Positions 21,382 through 32,599 of a DNA stretch of 64,000 nucleotides are shown here, in pieces (position 1 is the stretch's first letter; each line of letters starts with the position of its first letter). Below the pieces are notes generated by a model, which searched no databases, was not told where the DNA came from, and saw only the letters and a program-made list of their open reading frames with translations. Source of the stretch: Dolomedes plantarius (taxonomy: Eukaryota > Arthropoda > Arachnida > Araneae > Dolomedidae); the NCBI GenBank assembly GCA_907164885.2, contig OU015498.1, forward strand, positions 124,561,727 to 124,625,726, read 5' to 3'. A program made the position numbers and the translations under genes.

Positions 21382-21684
21382 AAGCGGTAAAATATGAAAT
21401 CTGTTACTGAAGGAGATAACGGTCATTGGTTTTTTTTTTTTCTCTTTTAAATTCGCTGAAAAATTTTGTAATCAGTAATTTAGAAACTTCCTTACTCTTG
21501 AAAAATACAAAAATCCATATAAACGTATGGTTTCGTGTCAAAGCTAGAGGTTTTTTGGCGTCAAATGCGAGACACTTTTTTAACACGGAGCTATTCCTCC
21601 TTTTTACAGCTTCATGGTTAGTACACAACAGCCTCAAAAGCGGTAAAATTTGAAATATGTTCCTCAAGGAGATAACGGTCATTA
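21382..21684. repeat. direct repeat pair about 250 bp apart
   Basis: AAAGCGGTAAAAT.TGAAAT, then TGTT.CT.AAGGAGATAACG and GTCATT, appear at 21382-21426 and again at about 21636-21684. The spacer between is unrelated low-complexity sequence. It could be the edges of an old insertion or a decayed tandem duplication. Confidence 0.7.
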
Positions 21685-22039
21685 AAATTTAGTTGTCATT
21701 TAAAACCTTTAAAATGCTTAAATCTCCACTGCACAACTACGTTTCGACCATGTACCTCAAAGAGGACATCATGCTTATGAGTACAGGATTTAGGAAAAGA
21801 GAGACCGTTGTTGGAAGCAGATGTCAGTAAATCAGGAAAAGCCCAAATTTGTTTTGACATTCGAAGTTCATTATGAGCGAATCATAACTCAGAAAAAAAT
21901 TGGAAGATCTTGAAGTCACGTACTGTAAGATATTAACTACAACTATATGAAAATACAATAAAAGACTTCAAGCAAATTTTTGGTTTACAACGTCCTTAAA
22001 ATGGATACATGCATTTGAAATAAGATTGCATATCAAGAC

Positions 22040-22514
22040 CACGCCCTGATTTTCCATTAGGCCAGGGGCTAGGGGCCCACGAATGTTGGGGGCCCCAATA
22101 AAATTTTAATTTTAAAAGAAAAAAAAGAAAATTTCCCAAATTTTTTTTTTATTACTATTTTACCTTTTAAAATAGCAATTTTTTTATATATCCTTTCAAA
22201 TTTGATTGATTGATCGGGTTCATCATATGTATGTTATAGTGTATATAAGGTATTAATAAGTTTTTCTGGTTGAATTGTATTGGTGTGTTAATGATGAAGT
22301 TAATATGTTGTATTACTTTTTGTTATTTGATAATGTTCTAGGCTACTACGCTTCAAATAGCCAATTCTTGGTAAAATGGTACTTTCACAATGATTCATGA
22401 TTAATTTTTTTTGTGTGTCAATTTTGGAAATTTCACGACCACATCGTGTTTGGGGGGGGGGGGGCAGCATCCCGAGTTGTGCCTATAGTCAAGAATTTTC
22501 TAAATCGGGCCTTG
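22040..22514 (-). mobile_element. non-autonomous hAT element, family H1 copy 2
   Basis: This is the reverse-oriented relative of 9629-10122. It begins CACGCCCTGATTTTCCATTAG and ends AAATCGGGCCTTG. The flanks ATCAAGAC (22032-22039) and GTCAAGAC (22515-22522) are an 8-bp target duplication with one mismatch. The interior shares GTTCATCATATGTATG, GATAATGTTCTAGGC and AATAGCCAATTCTTGGT with copy 1. It also has a G run (about 22451-22464) near one end. Confidence 0.92.
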
Positions 22515-22639
22515 GTCAAGACAAACAATCATAACCGAACTACCGACCACGATCCATTACAGATGTCAATTATAGGAGTCAACCGATGAAACTCAGTTAT
22601 CTTCACTAGGAAACAATTTATCCTCAGAGGTAAAACTTT

Positions 22640-22740
22640 CAAGTCTGGGGTCTCGTCCACTAACCGCAAACCGAAAATGAAAGTGCAAGAAGTCTGAGAT
22701 CTCGTCAACTAACCGGAAACGAAAGTGAAAGTAGCGAAAG
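22640..22740. repeat. imperfect tandem duplication
   Basis: AAGTCTGGGGTCTCGTCCAC and TAACCGCAAACCGAAAATGA are followed by AAGTCTGAGATCTCGTCAAC and TAACCGGAAACGAAAGTGA, about 50 bp per unit. Confidence 0.75.
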
Positions 22741-24689
22741 AAAATTCTTTTACTTCCTATTTTGAGCTCTCAGCCGTTATGTAAGATCAACACAAATATC
22801 AAAGTAAACCCTACATTTCAACAGATTTCACTGCATTGTGTTCATTATTTTATCAACTTCTTGGAAGGAAAGAAAATGTAATATTGCACCTAAAAATAGA
22901 TGAATAAATGAAGTGCAATTGCATTTCTTCCAAGCAAACAAAAATAAGTTAGAAACTTCGTTCGGCAGAAAGAAACAACATGAAAACCAATTTGAAACTC
23001 GAAATTACAAGAAATCTTCGGAGCGTGACATCTGTAAAATTTTCTAACATCAACGAGAGGGGAAAAAAAGAAAGAAAGAAGAAAAGAAAAAAAAAAGGAA
23101 AAACTTTCCCAGCTCTATTTCCGAATTATTATTTGTTTGAGACTTTGATCTTATTTTAAGAGTCTTTTAATCGTAAAAATATATGTTTGTCCAGTAATCA
23201 GACGATTAGCTAAATCCTAGAGTATAACAAAAATAAAATGTTCAATAAAAAGTTATTGGATGTCGTGTAACTTTTAAAATAACGTTTTCGATCAAAATAT
23301 CTTCTTTAAAACTCTGCAATAACATGAGGAGTCAGTCATCTATCGATTTAATTCAGTTCAAATTCTGTTTCTGTTTAACCATAGCTAAAAGTGCCCCCAG
23401 CTTTCCGAAAATTCGATTTACACCATTTCGCTTTGTCGGAAGACCAACATCAAAATTTGCTTTCGTTAGCCAAAAATATTTCAAAGAAGAATTTTACTTT
23501 TACGAAAAAGATTTTTTACAAAGGGTAAAAAACATGGTACAATATCTGTTTTGCAGCGAAGAAGGTAGAGACACTAAGAATATGCCTATCCTGATGCCAG
23601 CAAACGACGAATTGGAACTATTAGATCCTTCCTTTCTACCCCGTCCCCTCCCACACCCCCTAAACACACGCAAACACCCAGATTTCATTACATCCCATCA
23701 CTCTAACCTGCGACGATTCAGTCCAACACACCATGCTCAACATCACCACCCCTCAGTCTGTCAACGTGTTCGCAGTCTTTCCGTTCAGGTAAAAAGTAAC
23801 CACACCGCTCCTACACAAATTCTACCTTATTTAAGCACTGCATTATGCTAGTCATCCCAGCATTTACTAATTTATTCTTATTTCAGGTTTTTGCACGTCA
23901 CTGGGTATGAATTCGTAGTTCATTTTAAAGTCTAGAAACGCTCAAAAATTATTTCCGCAATTCGCCGTTTGAAACACTTGATAGATTCACTTGTTCTACT
24001 TTCAGATAATGGCGAACACCTGTACTTTAAAATTACTTATCAGTCAGTAGCGATTAAAATTTATTTTTAGCTCTTTCTCGAAATGAATTTTCTCGTCATT
24101 TTCTTCAAAGCAGAATATAAGATAAAGTTAAGCTCTGAATTTCGTGAACATTTCTAGGCCTTCTTCACAAACGATTTCAAAGTAACTACACTGTACTCGT
24201 CATTGTGAAATAATAAGTCACTTATTTACCGAGGTTTAACAGAAAATGTAAATCTACCACCATGAGGGTAGTCCCGTGGGAAATTATCAACATTCTAGAA
24301 TTCACAAAATATCAATATATTTGTTTCTTTAATGTCAGTTTCTGTCGGGGGATTTATGTAACAATCTAATTTTGTCATGCTTTTTTCCAATTTTGAATTA
24401 TATACCATTATAAAATACAAAAGACAAAACTGAGGTATATATACAATTTTTAAATCTTCTTAGAAGACGCAAGATAGCTTCAGTTCACTTATGTATATTA
24501 TACTCAATGATAGTTTGATTGAATAAGCAAATAAATTATTTACTTACTCATTGCAAACATTATTATAGTGACAGTACGAATATACTTTCATTGAACAAGT
24601 GGATCTTAGAATTTAAAAAAAAAAAAAAGAAGAAAAAAAATTTATTCGCTCCGACACCTGAATTAAAACCACAACATGAAAGTGTTCTA
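22741..24689. other. AT-rich region, one unexplained ORF, otherwise nothing recognised
   Basis: Apart from the ORF at 23324-23851, no gene, RNA or mobile element was recognised. Confidence 0.35.
23324..23851 (+). CDS. hypothetical ORF of 175 aa, doubtful
   Basis: After the mariner C-terminal frame it is among the longest open frames in the window, and the longest not explained by a transposon. The N-terminal half is Phe-rich; the C-terminal half is rich in Pro, His and Ser (SFLPRPLPHPLN, HHAQHHHPSV). No domain was recognised. A splice-acceptor-like AACCATAG (about 23379-23386) and a donor-like CAG/GTAAAAAGT (about 23790) lie inside it, so an exon of about 400 bases is possible. The second half is locally C-rich compared with the neighbourhood. 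It may equally be a chance ORF. Confidence 0.15.
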   Translation: MRSQSSIDLIQFKFCFCLTIAKSAPSFPKIRFTPFRFVGRPTSKFAFVSQKYFKEEFYFYEKDFLQRVKNMVQYLFCSEEGRDTKNMPILMPANDELELLDPSFLPRPLPHPLNTRKHPDFITSHHSNLRRFSPTHHAQHHHPSVCQRVRSLSVQVKSNHTAPTQILPYLSTALC

Positions 24690-24965
24690 CGGTTTCTAGC
24701 GGGCTCGGGGCGCGGCTGTGGTTTATAATGGTCTGATTTCGCCAGGTGACACCTCAATTTCGACCGAGCAACCCCCAGGAGCGACATCTGGGGGATTGTA
24801 CCCTCTCCCAACCTCTTTGACCTCTTAGAGGGACTTCCGGTGTGAGGATTTAACGTGCCCATATCCGATCTAGACACGGAGGTATTTGATGGCGCTTGTC
24901 GGGATTTTCTCCGAGCACCCTGTACACTGAAAGCCGACGTGCTACCACTAGGCTACATCCAGCCC
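24690..24965 (-). mobile_element. tRNA-derived SINE, family 1 copy
   Basis: On the minus strand, GGATGTAGCCTAGTGGTAGC (A box region) and GCTCGGAGAAAATCCC (decayed B box) are followed by GTGTCTAGATCGGATATGGG, CACGTTAAATCC and a body with CTCGGTCGAAATTGAGG, then CATTATAAACCACAGCCGC. The same order occurs in the complete copy at 31758-32101. The 3' part runs into an A-rich or T-rich junction near 24617-24650. Confidence 0.85.
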
Positions 24966-27480
24966 TTACATTTCCCTGATTGCCCTCAGGGATTTGCATT
25001 TTTAAAATTTTTTTTTTATGTGAGGAAAATTTATTTACCTGTTACGCATCCAAAAATTTGCAAGTAAAACAGGTAACCAATTCTTAAATTTTTTTTTAAA
25101 AAAATCTGTAAATTATAAAATCACTCAAAACTTGCATCGAGCATTGTGTCTCTGAGGAGTTCAACGAAAAAAAAGCGATAAAACTTGACCCTTTTTCAAG
25201 TTAGATCTTATTCTAATACATCATGATACGATCTTATTCTAATACATCATGATATGAAGTATACGATGAAAAGTATACTTCATAAGACATACATCCTTCA
25301 TGCGAATCCTTCTCATTGCTATGAAAAAAATGTAAAAATAACTCTACCAAATGTTTGATAATTTCATATATCATAAAGTAATCGCATTTTTTGCACCAAG
25401 CTTTTAAAAAACGACGAAAGTACGTGAACGCATTTCAATCAAATATAAGGCGACCAAGAAAATGTGATCATACATGATTGAGAAACGCTGTTATATTCTG
25501 CATTTGATCGAACTTAACGTGGCCCTATATTTACCTACCGAAATCATGTACATGATCAAATAATTAAAAAAAACTCATAAATTACCTACTTTAGTTAAAT
25601 GAGCAAAAAATGAACCATACCTGTATTCCATTCTAACTAGCATTTTAATTTTTACCACAGTATTTCAGGACACAAAAAAATGAGCGTTTGACTCGATTTA
25701 TGTGTTCATGCCCATAAATAAGGATCACAAAACTGAGAAAAGACACTAAAATTACACTTTTTCAAGCGCAAGAAATGAAACAAAACGCCGCGCAAAGCAT
25801 CAACGTCACGGAAAAAGTATAATTAAAAACATAATTTCAACAATATTATCAATTTAAGGTTTAAACTTCGTCGGGGGAAAAAGTGTTGAAACACATATTT
25901 CACAATATCAAAGAATTTAAAAAATTTTAGTTATTAATATCTCTCATAACTGTACAAAATAATCAACAATTATAACAAAAGCGATGAAAAATGGAAGACA
26001 TCATCAGCAGATTTCCGAGGGGAAAAAATCACCGAATAAAAAAAGCATTAAAATAATCTATAGAGTAAATTCCATTATTAAAAAAAAAAGCTAATCATAA
26101 ATCACTTTTTTCCAGGCTTAACCTTTTTATTGTTTTTGCAGTAATCTTAGGACCGAATCAAACCTTTTTTCTTTTATCTTCCATCCCATTTCATTTCGTC
26201 CAGTAATTCGAAATGGAATTCCAGAGGGGAGAAATGCAATATATTTATATCTGAAGGAAGTGAAGCCGTAGTTTCATCTTATACTAACAAAAATACAGAA
26301 ATTAAGTTTTTAAAAAATATAATAGCTCGGCGACAAAAGAAAAAATGGCATGAAAACCGATTTGTCACAGGACATTGCAGAAGTCTCTGGATCGTGATGC
26401 TGTTAAAACTTTTTCAGAAGCACAATACCGAAAATCGCAGGGACAAAAATGGACCGAATGTTTTTCAACTAGTGAATGTATGTGTATTTTGAGTAAGGGA
26501 ACTGGCAATTTTTCTATATAAGGGTACGGTTACAGTTTTATTTTTATAACGGCAATGATTAAAAAATTTCCCGGCGTCAGAAATTTTTCCGTCCTTTCTG
26601 ACTTATACAACCCAACTTTGCCCTAGTTTTTTCACAGCTAGAACATCAGCATTCGTTTAAAAGTTAAAATCGAACAATAACATACAGAAGTCATTTCATA
26701 ATGATGTATAATTTACAAATCTATATTGAGTATTAATTTGATCGATTATTTCAAAAGTTGTTTAGGATCAAAACTTTAGGTCGTTTAGGATCTCTAGCAA
26801 TCTCTATTTTTTTTTAATCAAAATTGAGTTTAGGATATTTCCTTATAGTATTTCAATAAGTTAAAAACGAAAATTTTTTTTAAATGGCGTACTGATAAAA
26901 AATAATGTGGGGATTTTTCTAAAGGTCATTTCAAATTTATATCTTCAAAAATGCATAAGATACAGTGCATAATATATTTTCTTTGTTCCTTACCGAAAGA
27001 AAAAAAACGTCTAATGGAGATTGGTAGTTTGGATCCTACACCACTCCTATTAAAAGCATGCATGTCTCATTGGAACATGGGCAATTTTAATTCTAATAAT
27101 TTGTTATCCACAGCTATTTTCTTTTTCTCTTCCACAGAAAAAAATTTATAAGTGTCTAGGCGTATCCACGGTAGAGCAAGCAAAATGTATATGACCTTAA
27201 GACACCAATCCAACTAGAGACCAAGGACAGAAATTAATATTTGGGCAATCAACATGAAGAAAAGAACTTGAAAGCAACACACGGATTTAATACGGAGGCC
27301 AGAAAATGTAAAACTGAAGAGTGGATGAAGTAGTAGAACGAAGGATGTCCGTATCTAAGTCCCGTATCATCAGTAAGTCTAGCAGGTTCCAAGAGAATTA
27401 CGGCGGAAAATTTGATACTGATTATTTCACGAGTTACGGATTACATTGGGAGAAAAGAGATGGTCTGAATTTCGTTTTTA
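24966..27480. other. no gene recognised
   Basis: AT-rich. It contains a 26-bp tandem duplication and a palindrome near 25204-25282. Two GTTTAGGAT phrases (about 26760-26790) echo one arm of the hairpin at 10663, but no element could be delimited. Confidence 0.35.
25204..25282. repeat. 26-bp tandem duplication followed by palindrome
   Basis: GATCTTATTCTAATACATCA starts at 25204 and 25230. It is followed by ATGAAGTATAC and, a few bases on, its reverse complement GTATACTTCAT. Confidence 0.85.
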
Positions 27481-28280
27481 TCTCTATATATAAAACAGTT
27501 CGTAACTGACTGACAGATAACGCACAGACCAAACCGCTAGACCTAAAGGGCAGAAATTTTGCATGGCGATTCTTCTTATAGTGTAGGGGTGCACTATTTT
27601 TTGAAAAATTCTTCTTAAATTAAATTTTTAAGCTTTAAATTAAATTTTTAAGCTGTTTTTGTAACTTTTTTTAAGTTTGCATTTAAAATAATAATCTGAG
27701 GGTTATAAAATTTATATCACGATAAAGATCATAAAAATTCCTTTAAAATGAAATCCTAATAAAACCTTTTTCGAATCATTCGAATCTTTACCATTCGAAT
27801 CTTTACCTTCATGATTTTTGGTGAATTTTTAAAGATTAATTTTTCGAATTTAATTTATTAAATGCTGATCACGTGGCTTCTTTTCTTTTTATGATACTTT
27901 AAATTAATTTTGCGTCACGGGCAGAACAACGAAATAAATCGACAAAAAAATATTAAAATACGGTAAAAGATCAAATTTAACCAATAGACTAATTGGGATG
28001 GAAGTTTTTTACGAATTTAATTCAAATTACTATGTTTTATAGATATTAAACATACAAATTAATTGCATACATTGACCGTTGAATTTAATTTGAATATTTT
28101 CTTCTGCATTATTTTGTCTATAAAAATATCCGTTACGATTTTTTATAATTTTTTTTGGCATTAATAGCATACATTAACCATTGTATTTATTATAATTATA
28201 TTTAATTGAATTAATTGCATACATTGACGGTTGTATTTAATTTGAATGTACTCCGTAGCGAAGCACGGGTATTGAGTTAG
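27481..28280 (+). mobile_element. non-autonomous Helitron, family A copy 3
   Basis: It starts TCTCTATATATAAAACAG after a host A (27480) and ends TTAG (28277-28280) before T, one change from CTAG. The 3' hairpin region is CCGTAGCGAAGCACGG (28253-28268). The shared 5' block has ACTGACTGAC and CAGACCAAACCGCTAGACC. The 3' third contains three spaced copies of a motif of about 38 bp. It has no coding capacity. Confidence 0.85.
28058..28249 (+). repeat. three interspersed copies of a motif of about 38 bp in Helitron A copy 3
   Basis: TTAATTGCATACATTGACCG, then TTG.ATTTAATTTGAAT, occurs at about 28058-28095 and 28209-28248, with a weaker version at 28160-28197. In copy 1 the same motif occurs at about 4641-4678 and 5694-5732, on either side of the mariner. 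The number of copies therefore varies between family members. Confidence 0.8.
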
Positions 28281-29104
28281 TATATTTATATCTTTTATTA
28301 TAAACTCTGCATGGATAATGTAGACAATAAATTGAAAAGGATTTCTTTACCTGACTCAACGTCAATTCGAGTTAAAGGATTCCATCGTAATAAAACAATG
28401 TATAAACAAATTCAATATACATTTCGAATGTATTCTAAATTTTGAATTCTTATCATGATAAGGATTTAATTAACTTCCGACTTCGATTAACACAACAGAC
28501 GTTTCTTTATTCACAAGAGAGTCCGCTTCCCTTTAGATGAGAAAGAAATCTTTTCACTCTAGGGATCCGATGTTATAATACATTTGTCCAAAGCATGATT
28601 ACAGGAGTTTCGAATGACACGTTGAATACTAATTTGCAACCTAAAAAGAGGAAATTTTTTTAAAATCTAGACTTCAAATTAGAAATAAGAGTAAATCCAG
28701 AAAAATATATCCCCAATTACTTTGCTGAGTAATCAACCTAAAAAGGAAAGAATAATGAATTTTAAAAAAAGCATAGTAAGAAAGACGAAAAAACGCCGAT
28801 GTAAAGAAACAAACGCCGAACTACAGGTCCATACTCTTGAGTGTGATTTGACTAAAAGCAAAATTTAGTGCACCCATCGTTATGCACGAGAAACAGCAAG
28901 ATTAATCGTGAATAAATAATTTGGAGCTTTGCAAAGATTGAAAAACTTTAGAGAGCTCAGAAAATTTGTTTGAATTTCGGGAGATGAGATTACTGGAATA
29001 TGGAAGGGGAAGTAAAAATATTTAGATTCTTGACATTACTTATATTTCGGTTGCACGCGGGTCTAAAAACGTTATTAAATACATAACAGTTATAAAAACT
29101 TATT
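28281..29104. other. no gene recognised
   Basis: AT-rich spacer between a Helitron and a hAT element. Nothing recognised. Confidence 0.35.
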
Positions 29105-29112
29105 GGCTAGAT

Positions 29113-29565
29113 CAGGGATTCTCAACCTTTTTCAACCCATGTACCCCTTTTTGTGTATCATTAACTGTGCGTACCCCCAACAAAAACACTTTAGTTTTAT
29201 TAAAGTGTGTTATATTAGTTAAAGACTGACTGTTAAACTGTTTATGTTTTATTACTAATAAGTAATTAAAATTAAAAACAAGAAATTTTATTATAATGGA
29301 CATTTTATTACAAAGTTTTTATTAACATAAAAAAGTCTCAGGAAATCCAATTAATGGGAACACTGGACTTGTTTTTGTTTATAAAGTTCATCAATATTTG
29401 GCTCCAGCTTGGATACAGTAGTAACGAGCGACGTGTTTGCTTGCCTGTTTTACTGATAGTTTTCAGTTTTAAATCATTACTCAAACTTTTGTCACAATTA
29501 AATTCTAGAATATATCAATATAATTTTGTATACTTTTTGGTTAAACCACAGGTTGAGAACCATCG
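29113..29565. mobile_element. non-autonomous hAT element with perfect 8-bp duplication
   Basis: GGCTAGAT occurs at 29105-29112 and again at 29566-29573. The termini are CAGGGATTCTCAACC and, as reverse complement, CGATGGTTCTCAACC. The subterminal text has CATGTACCCC and GCGTACCCCC. The 453-bp interior has two small ORFs without transposase features. The TTCTCAACC terminus is shared with the hAT at 14471 but the interiors differ. Confidence 0.93.
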
Positions 29566-29573
29566 GGCTAGAT

Positions 29574-30617
29574 TAAAACAAATTTTAATAATTTTTAATC
29601 TTTAGTGCAGACAAAAAAGAGTCGGGGTGAATTTCAAAACGTTTTTACACAGAAGAAAATGTGTGGAATTTATTAATCATAAAAGGGCACACAATCAAAT
29701 AGGATTAAAGAACTGGAACTATCTTGAAAACAATTGATCCTAGTGATAGTAGCAAGTTTTACTTTAAAGACTTAATCGGGTTACAATCACTGTCGTTAGC
29801 TAACACGCACGCACACACACAAACAAACAAACAAAAGTGTGCATGGGGCAGAAATAGCTACGTTGTATATTTTAGATTCATAATTTTTCTTTTAAAAAAC
29901 ATAAATATATGATTGTATTATGTTGTAGACATGTGAACTCTTGTAAGAGTTCAGGTGGGGAGTTAGTTCACAAAGTTTCAGCCAGGTAGCGCTACTGTGC
30001 TTAAATGAGTATAGACGATGTTTAGGGGCGTTGTTTGACTGAGATAATCTCACATCCTCTTTACCTCGATACCATACAGATCTAGAGTTGATACGGTATG
30101 ATAGGTCCCATTTCGAACGAACTCAGTGCTCATATTATTGATTGTGTTCTTAACCCATATTTTATTTGTTTTTTATGTTATTTAATTAATTATTTGTTAT
30201 ATTTAGCCGCGCATCTGATTTATTTGATTATTCCTTGATTTACTACTGAACCACTTTCGAATTTGCAACAACATAATAACAGTTGTCAGGGTACCATTTT
30301 CAAACATTAACTAAAATTATCAGACAAATTCAGTAAAAGACATGAAACGACAATCTGGTATACAAAATACACGGCCACGTTTTAGGTTTTACCTCTTTCA
30401 AGACTTGCTAGTGGGGTGGACAGAAAAGACCAAACTTTCGATCGTATATTTGTTCCCGAATAGGTTCAGTACATACTAAGTGAATTTTTTAACACTCATA
30501 AAAGCATTACCAACAGTATGTGTACACAATTTTCATACACAGACATACATCATATCAGATAATTTACTCGCACCCTTTTTAATCCCGCCTCTGTAAGATA
30601 ACTCTTATGGTACATCC
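29574..30617. other. no gene recognised
   Basis: AT-rich with a short (AC)n and AAAC run near 29807-29834. No gene recognised. Confidence 0.35.
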
Positions 30618-30814
30618 ACATTCATGCAGACAAGAACCCCCCGACCCCGCTTGATACCATTTGACCCGCGTGACCCCCGCCCGCCTTTGATGCTCTGTCG
30701 GAGGACCGCTCGATCGGAGGATCGGTGCAGAACGCAGTGCCCATAAATCACTGGCTTCCCCCGCAGAATACTGTGCAGAGCACATGAATGTGAACGCCTT
30801 ATTAGAGTATAATC
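30618..30814. other. GC-rich island of unknown nature
   Basis: About 200 bases are markedly richer in G and C than everything around them, with CCCCCCGACCCCGC and GTGACCCCCGCCCGCC. A minus-strand frame is open across it, but the peptide (with RSSGPPTEHQRRAG and GSGGSCLHECG) was not recognised. It ends at the TTAA target of the piggyBac-type MITE. It could be a captured exon, a repeat, or the edge of a larger element. Confidence 0.4.
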
Positions 30815-30818
30815 TTAA

Positions 30819-31411
30819 CCCTCTAATGGTACGATGGGGGTCGGATCCGACCAAGGGGGGTGTGTTTTCCCTTCCCGTACTCTCCCCTCTCATTGCAAAA
30901 GATCAAGTTGACAAGAAACCTACCAGGCAGTCTTGCAACAGCTGTTGGAGCGTTTGGAGTCATAAGTTTGCAGTAAATATGAGCGCCTTTGTTGAAAAAC
31001 ATTATTCATAATCACTAGTTTTTATTTTTTTAGATTTTTTATTTTTTTATTTCGCTTTTGAAGACCAAAAATGTCAGTATGTATTATTTTTTACATTTTT
31101 GTGCTCGGAAATTTGGTTCAGTAACTCTTAAAACCAGGTACAACACTAAATTACACATTAGATCTAATATATGCAACATTCTATGTAAATGCAAGTGAGA
31201 TTTTCTTTGTTTAGCAAAATTATAATTCGTTGGCCTTTTTTATGAAAAAGGTTTTTATTCCATGTACAATATTATCAATAAATGTTATTATACAACAAAA
31301 ATGCTTATTGTGTACTTATTTCTACCCAAAACCTCATCAAAAAAGAGATCGGGCCGGATCCGACCCAACCGTAATATCTATTTCGTCTTAAACCACTGTA
31401 CCGTTTGAGAA
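30819..31411. mobile_element. piggyBac-type MITE with TTAA target sites
   Basis: TTAA flanks both ends (30815-30818 and 31412-31415). The left end is CCCTCTAATGGTACGATGG; the right end as reverse complement is TTCTCAAACGGTACAGTGG. A self-complementary GGTCGGATCCGACC lies just inside the left end (about 30839-30852), and a similar GGCCGGATCCGACCC lies inside the right end (about 31354-31368). TTAA targets and CCCT-like ends are characteristic of piggyBac. The 593-bp interior is AT-rich without a transposase. Confidence 0.87.
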
Positions 31412-31415
31412 TTAA

Positions 31416-31757
31416 CTACAGAAAAGTTCTTCAAAATGTTTCTCGATTTCACTGAAAACAACAAAATCATCGAGAAGTGCAGATAGTAACAAAAATTCAG
31501 ACTTCAAAGATTACATTTACGGTGACATGAAAATGATAAGATTTGGTAATAGATTTGGGGGGGGGGGGAGATGGTAAGTAAAACATTATGTCACTTGCCT
31601 CCGACTGTTAAATAAGACAGATTTATGGCAAACAAATAAATCTTCCGGCTATCCAAAACGTTTCATTCGTGACATCTAGCGACAAAAACTATTTAACTGG
31701 ACTGCTTTTTAATTATTATTCTGGCTCATTTGACTTACTGACTTACGGGAACGAGTT
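31416..31757. other. no gene recognised
   Basis: AT-rich spacer with a G run (31557-31568). Nothing recognised. Confidence 0.35.
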
Positions 31758-32101
31758 GGGCCCACGGTAGCCTAATGGTAGCGCGTCGGCTTATGGTACT
31801 GAGAGTGCTCGAATAGAACCCCAACAGGCGCTATTAAATACCCCCGTGTCTAGGCCGGATATGGGCACGTTAAATCCGTAGAATGGAAGGTCCTTCTATG
31901 ATGGGTTGGAAAGGTACGATCCTCCGAGATGTCGCCCCTGGGGGTGCTCGGTCAAAATTGTAGTGGCACCTAGCCAAGTCGGACTCCGATCATTGTGGTG
32001 CTATTATAAACTGGAGCCGCACTACTCAGCTCACAAAGCATATATGTACCTGGTCTGGGACTATCGGCCGGACATTAGGAACAACAACAACAACAACAAC
32101 A
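31758..32101 (+). mobile_element. tRNA-derived SINE, family 1, complete with (AAC)n tail
   Basis: The head GGGCCCACGGTAGCCTAATGG has an A box (TAGCCTAATGG, 31768-31778) and a decayed B box (TGCTCGAATAGAACCCC). The family body follows: GTGTCTAGGCCGGATATGGG, CACGTTAAATCCGTAGAATG and GGGGGTGCTCGGTCAAAATT. It ends in a run of AAC triplets (32079-32101). This is the best copy for defining the family. Transcription would be by RNA polymerase III from the internal boxes, and mobility depends on a LINE, probably one ending in AAC-like repeats. Confidence 0.9.
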
Positions 32102-32383
32102 GGAAGAAGTATAATTTAAGTATGACATACAGTCATTTGTCCTTTGTTCAATTAAATAATGCAAATCATAATAATTAAAAAATTTTAATTTTTACAATTG
32201 TCATATTTTGGAATTTAAGATCAAAATGCTCTGAACAAAATGGATATTTCTGCCTTAAATTATACGAATATTATTCATAAAATAAATTTCTAGTTCTATT
32301 TACGTGGCTTAAAGGAGAGATCGCCATCGAAATGAACGATAACAAGAACAAACATGTTAAGCGTTTCAGAAAAGTGAACGTTT

Positions 32384-32410
32384 AAAATAAATAAATAAAT
32401 AAATAAATAA
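32384..32410. repeat. (AAAT)n microsatellite
   Basis: About six AAAT units in a row. Confidence 0.9.
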
Positions 32411-32507
32411 TTTTAAAAATAAAGGTACGGATATTTTTTTAAGTAAGATTAATTGCGCAATCCTATTTATTACGCAGCTTATAATACAAAATGTTATCAA
32501 CCATTTG

Positions 32508-32511
<4 letters not shown>

Positions 32512-32594
<83 letters not shown>
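32512..32594. repeat. (AT)n microsatellite
   Basis: More than 80 bases of pure AT dinucleotides, the longest simple repeat in the window. Confidence 0.97.

Positions 32595-32599
<5 letters not shown>

Larger units (their letters stand above)
18601..22031. other. AT-rich region without genes; small repeats only
   Basis: No gene was recognised. It contains a 78-bp tandem duplication (20359-20510) and a dispersed direct repeat (21382-21426 and about 21636-21684). The remaining ORFs are short and lack family features. Confidence 0.4.
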
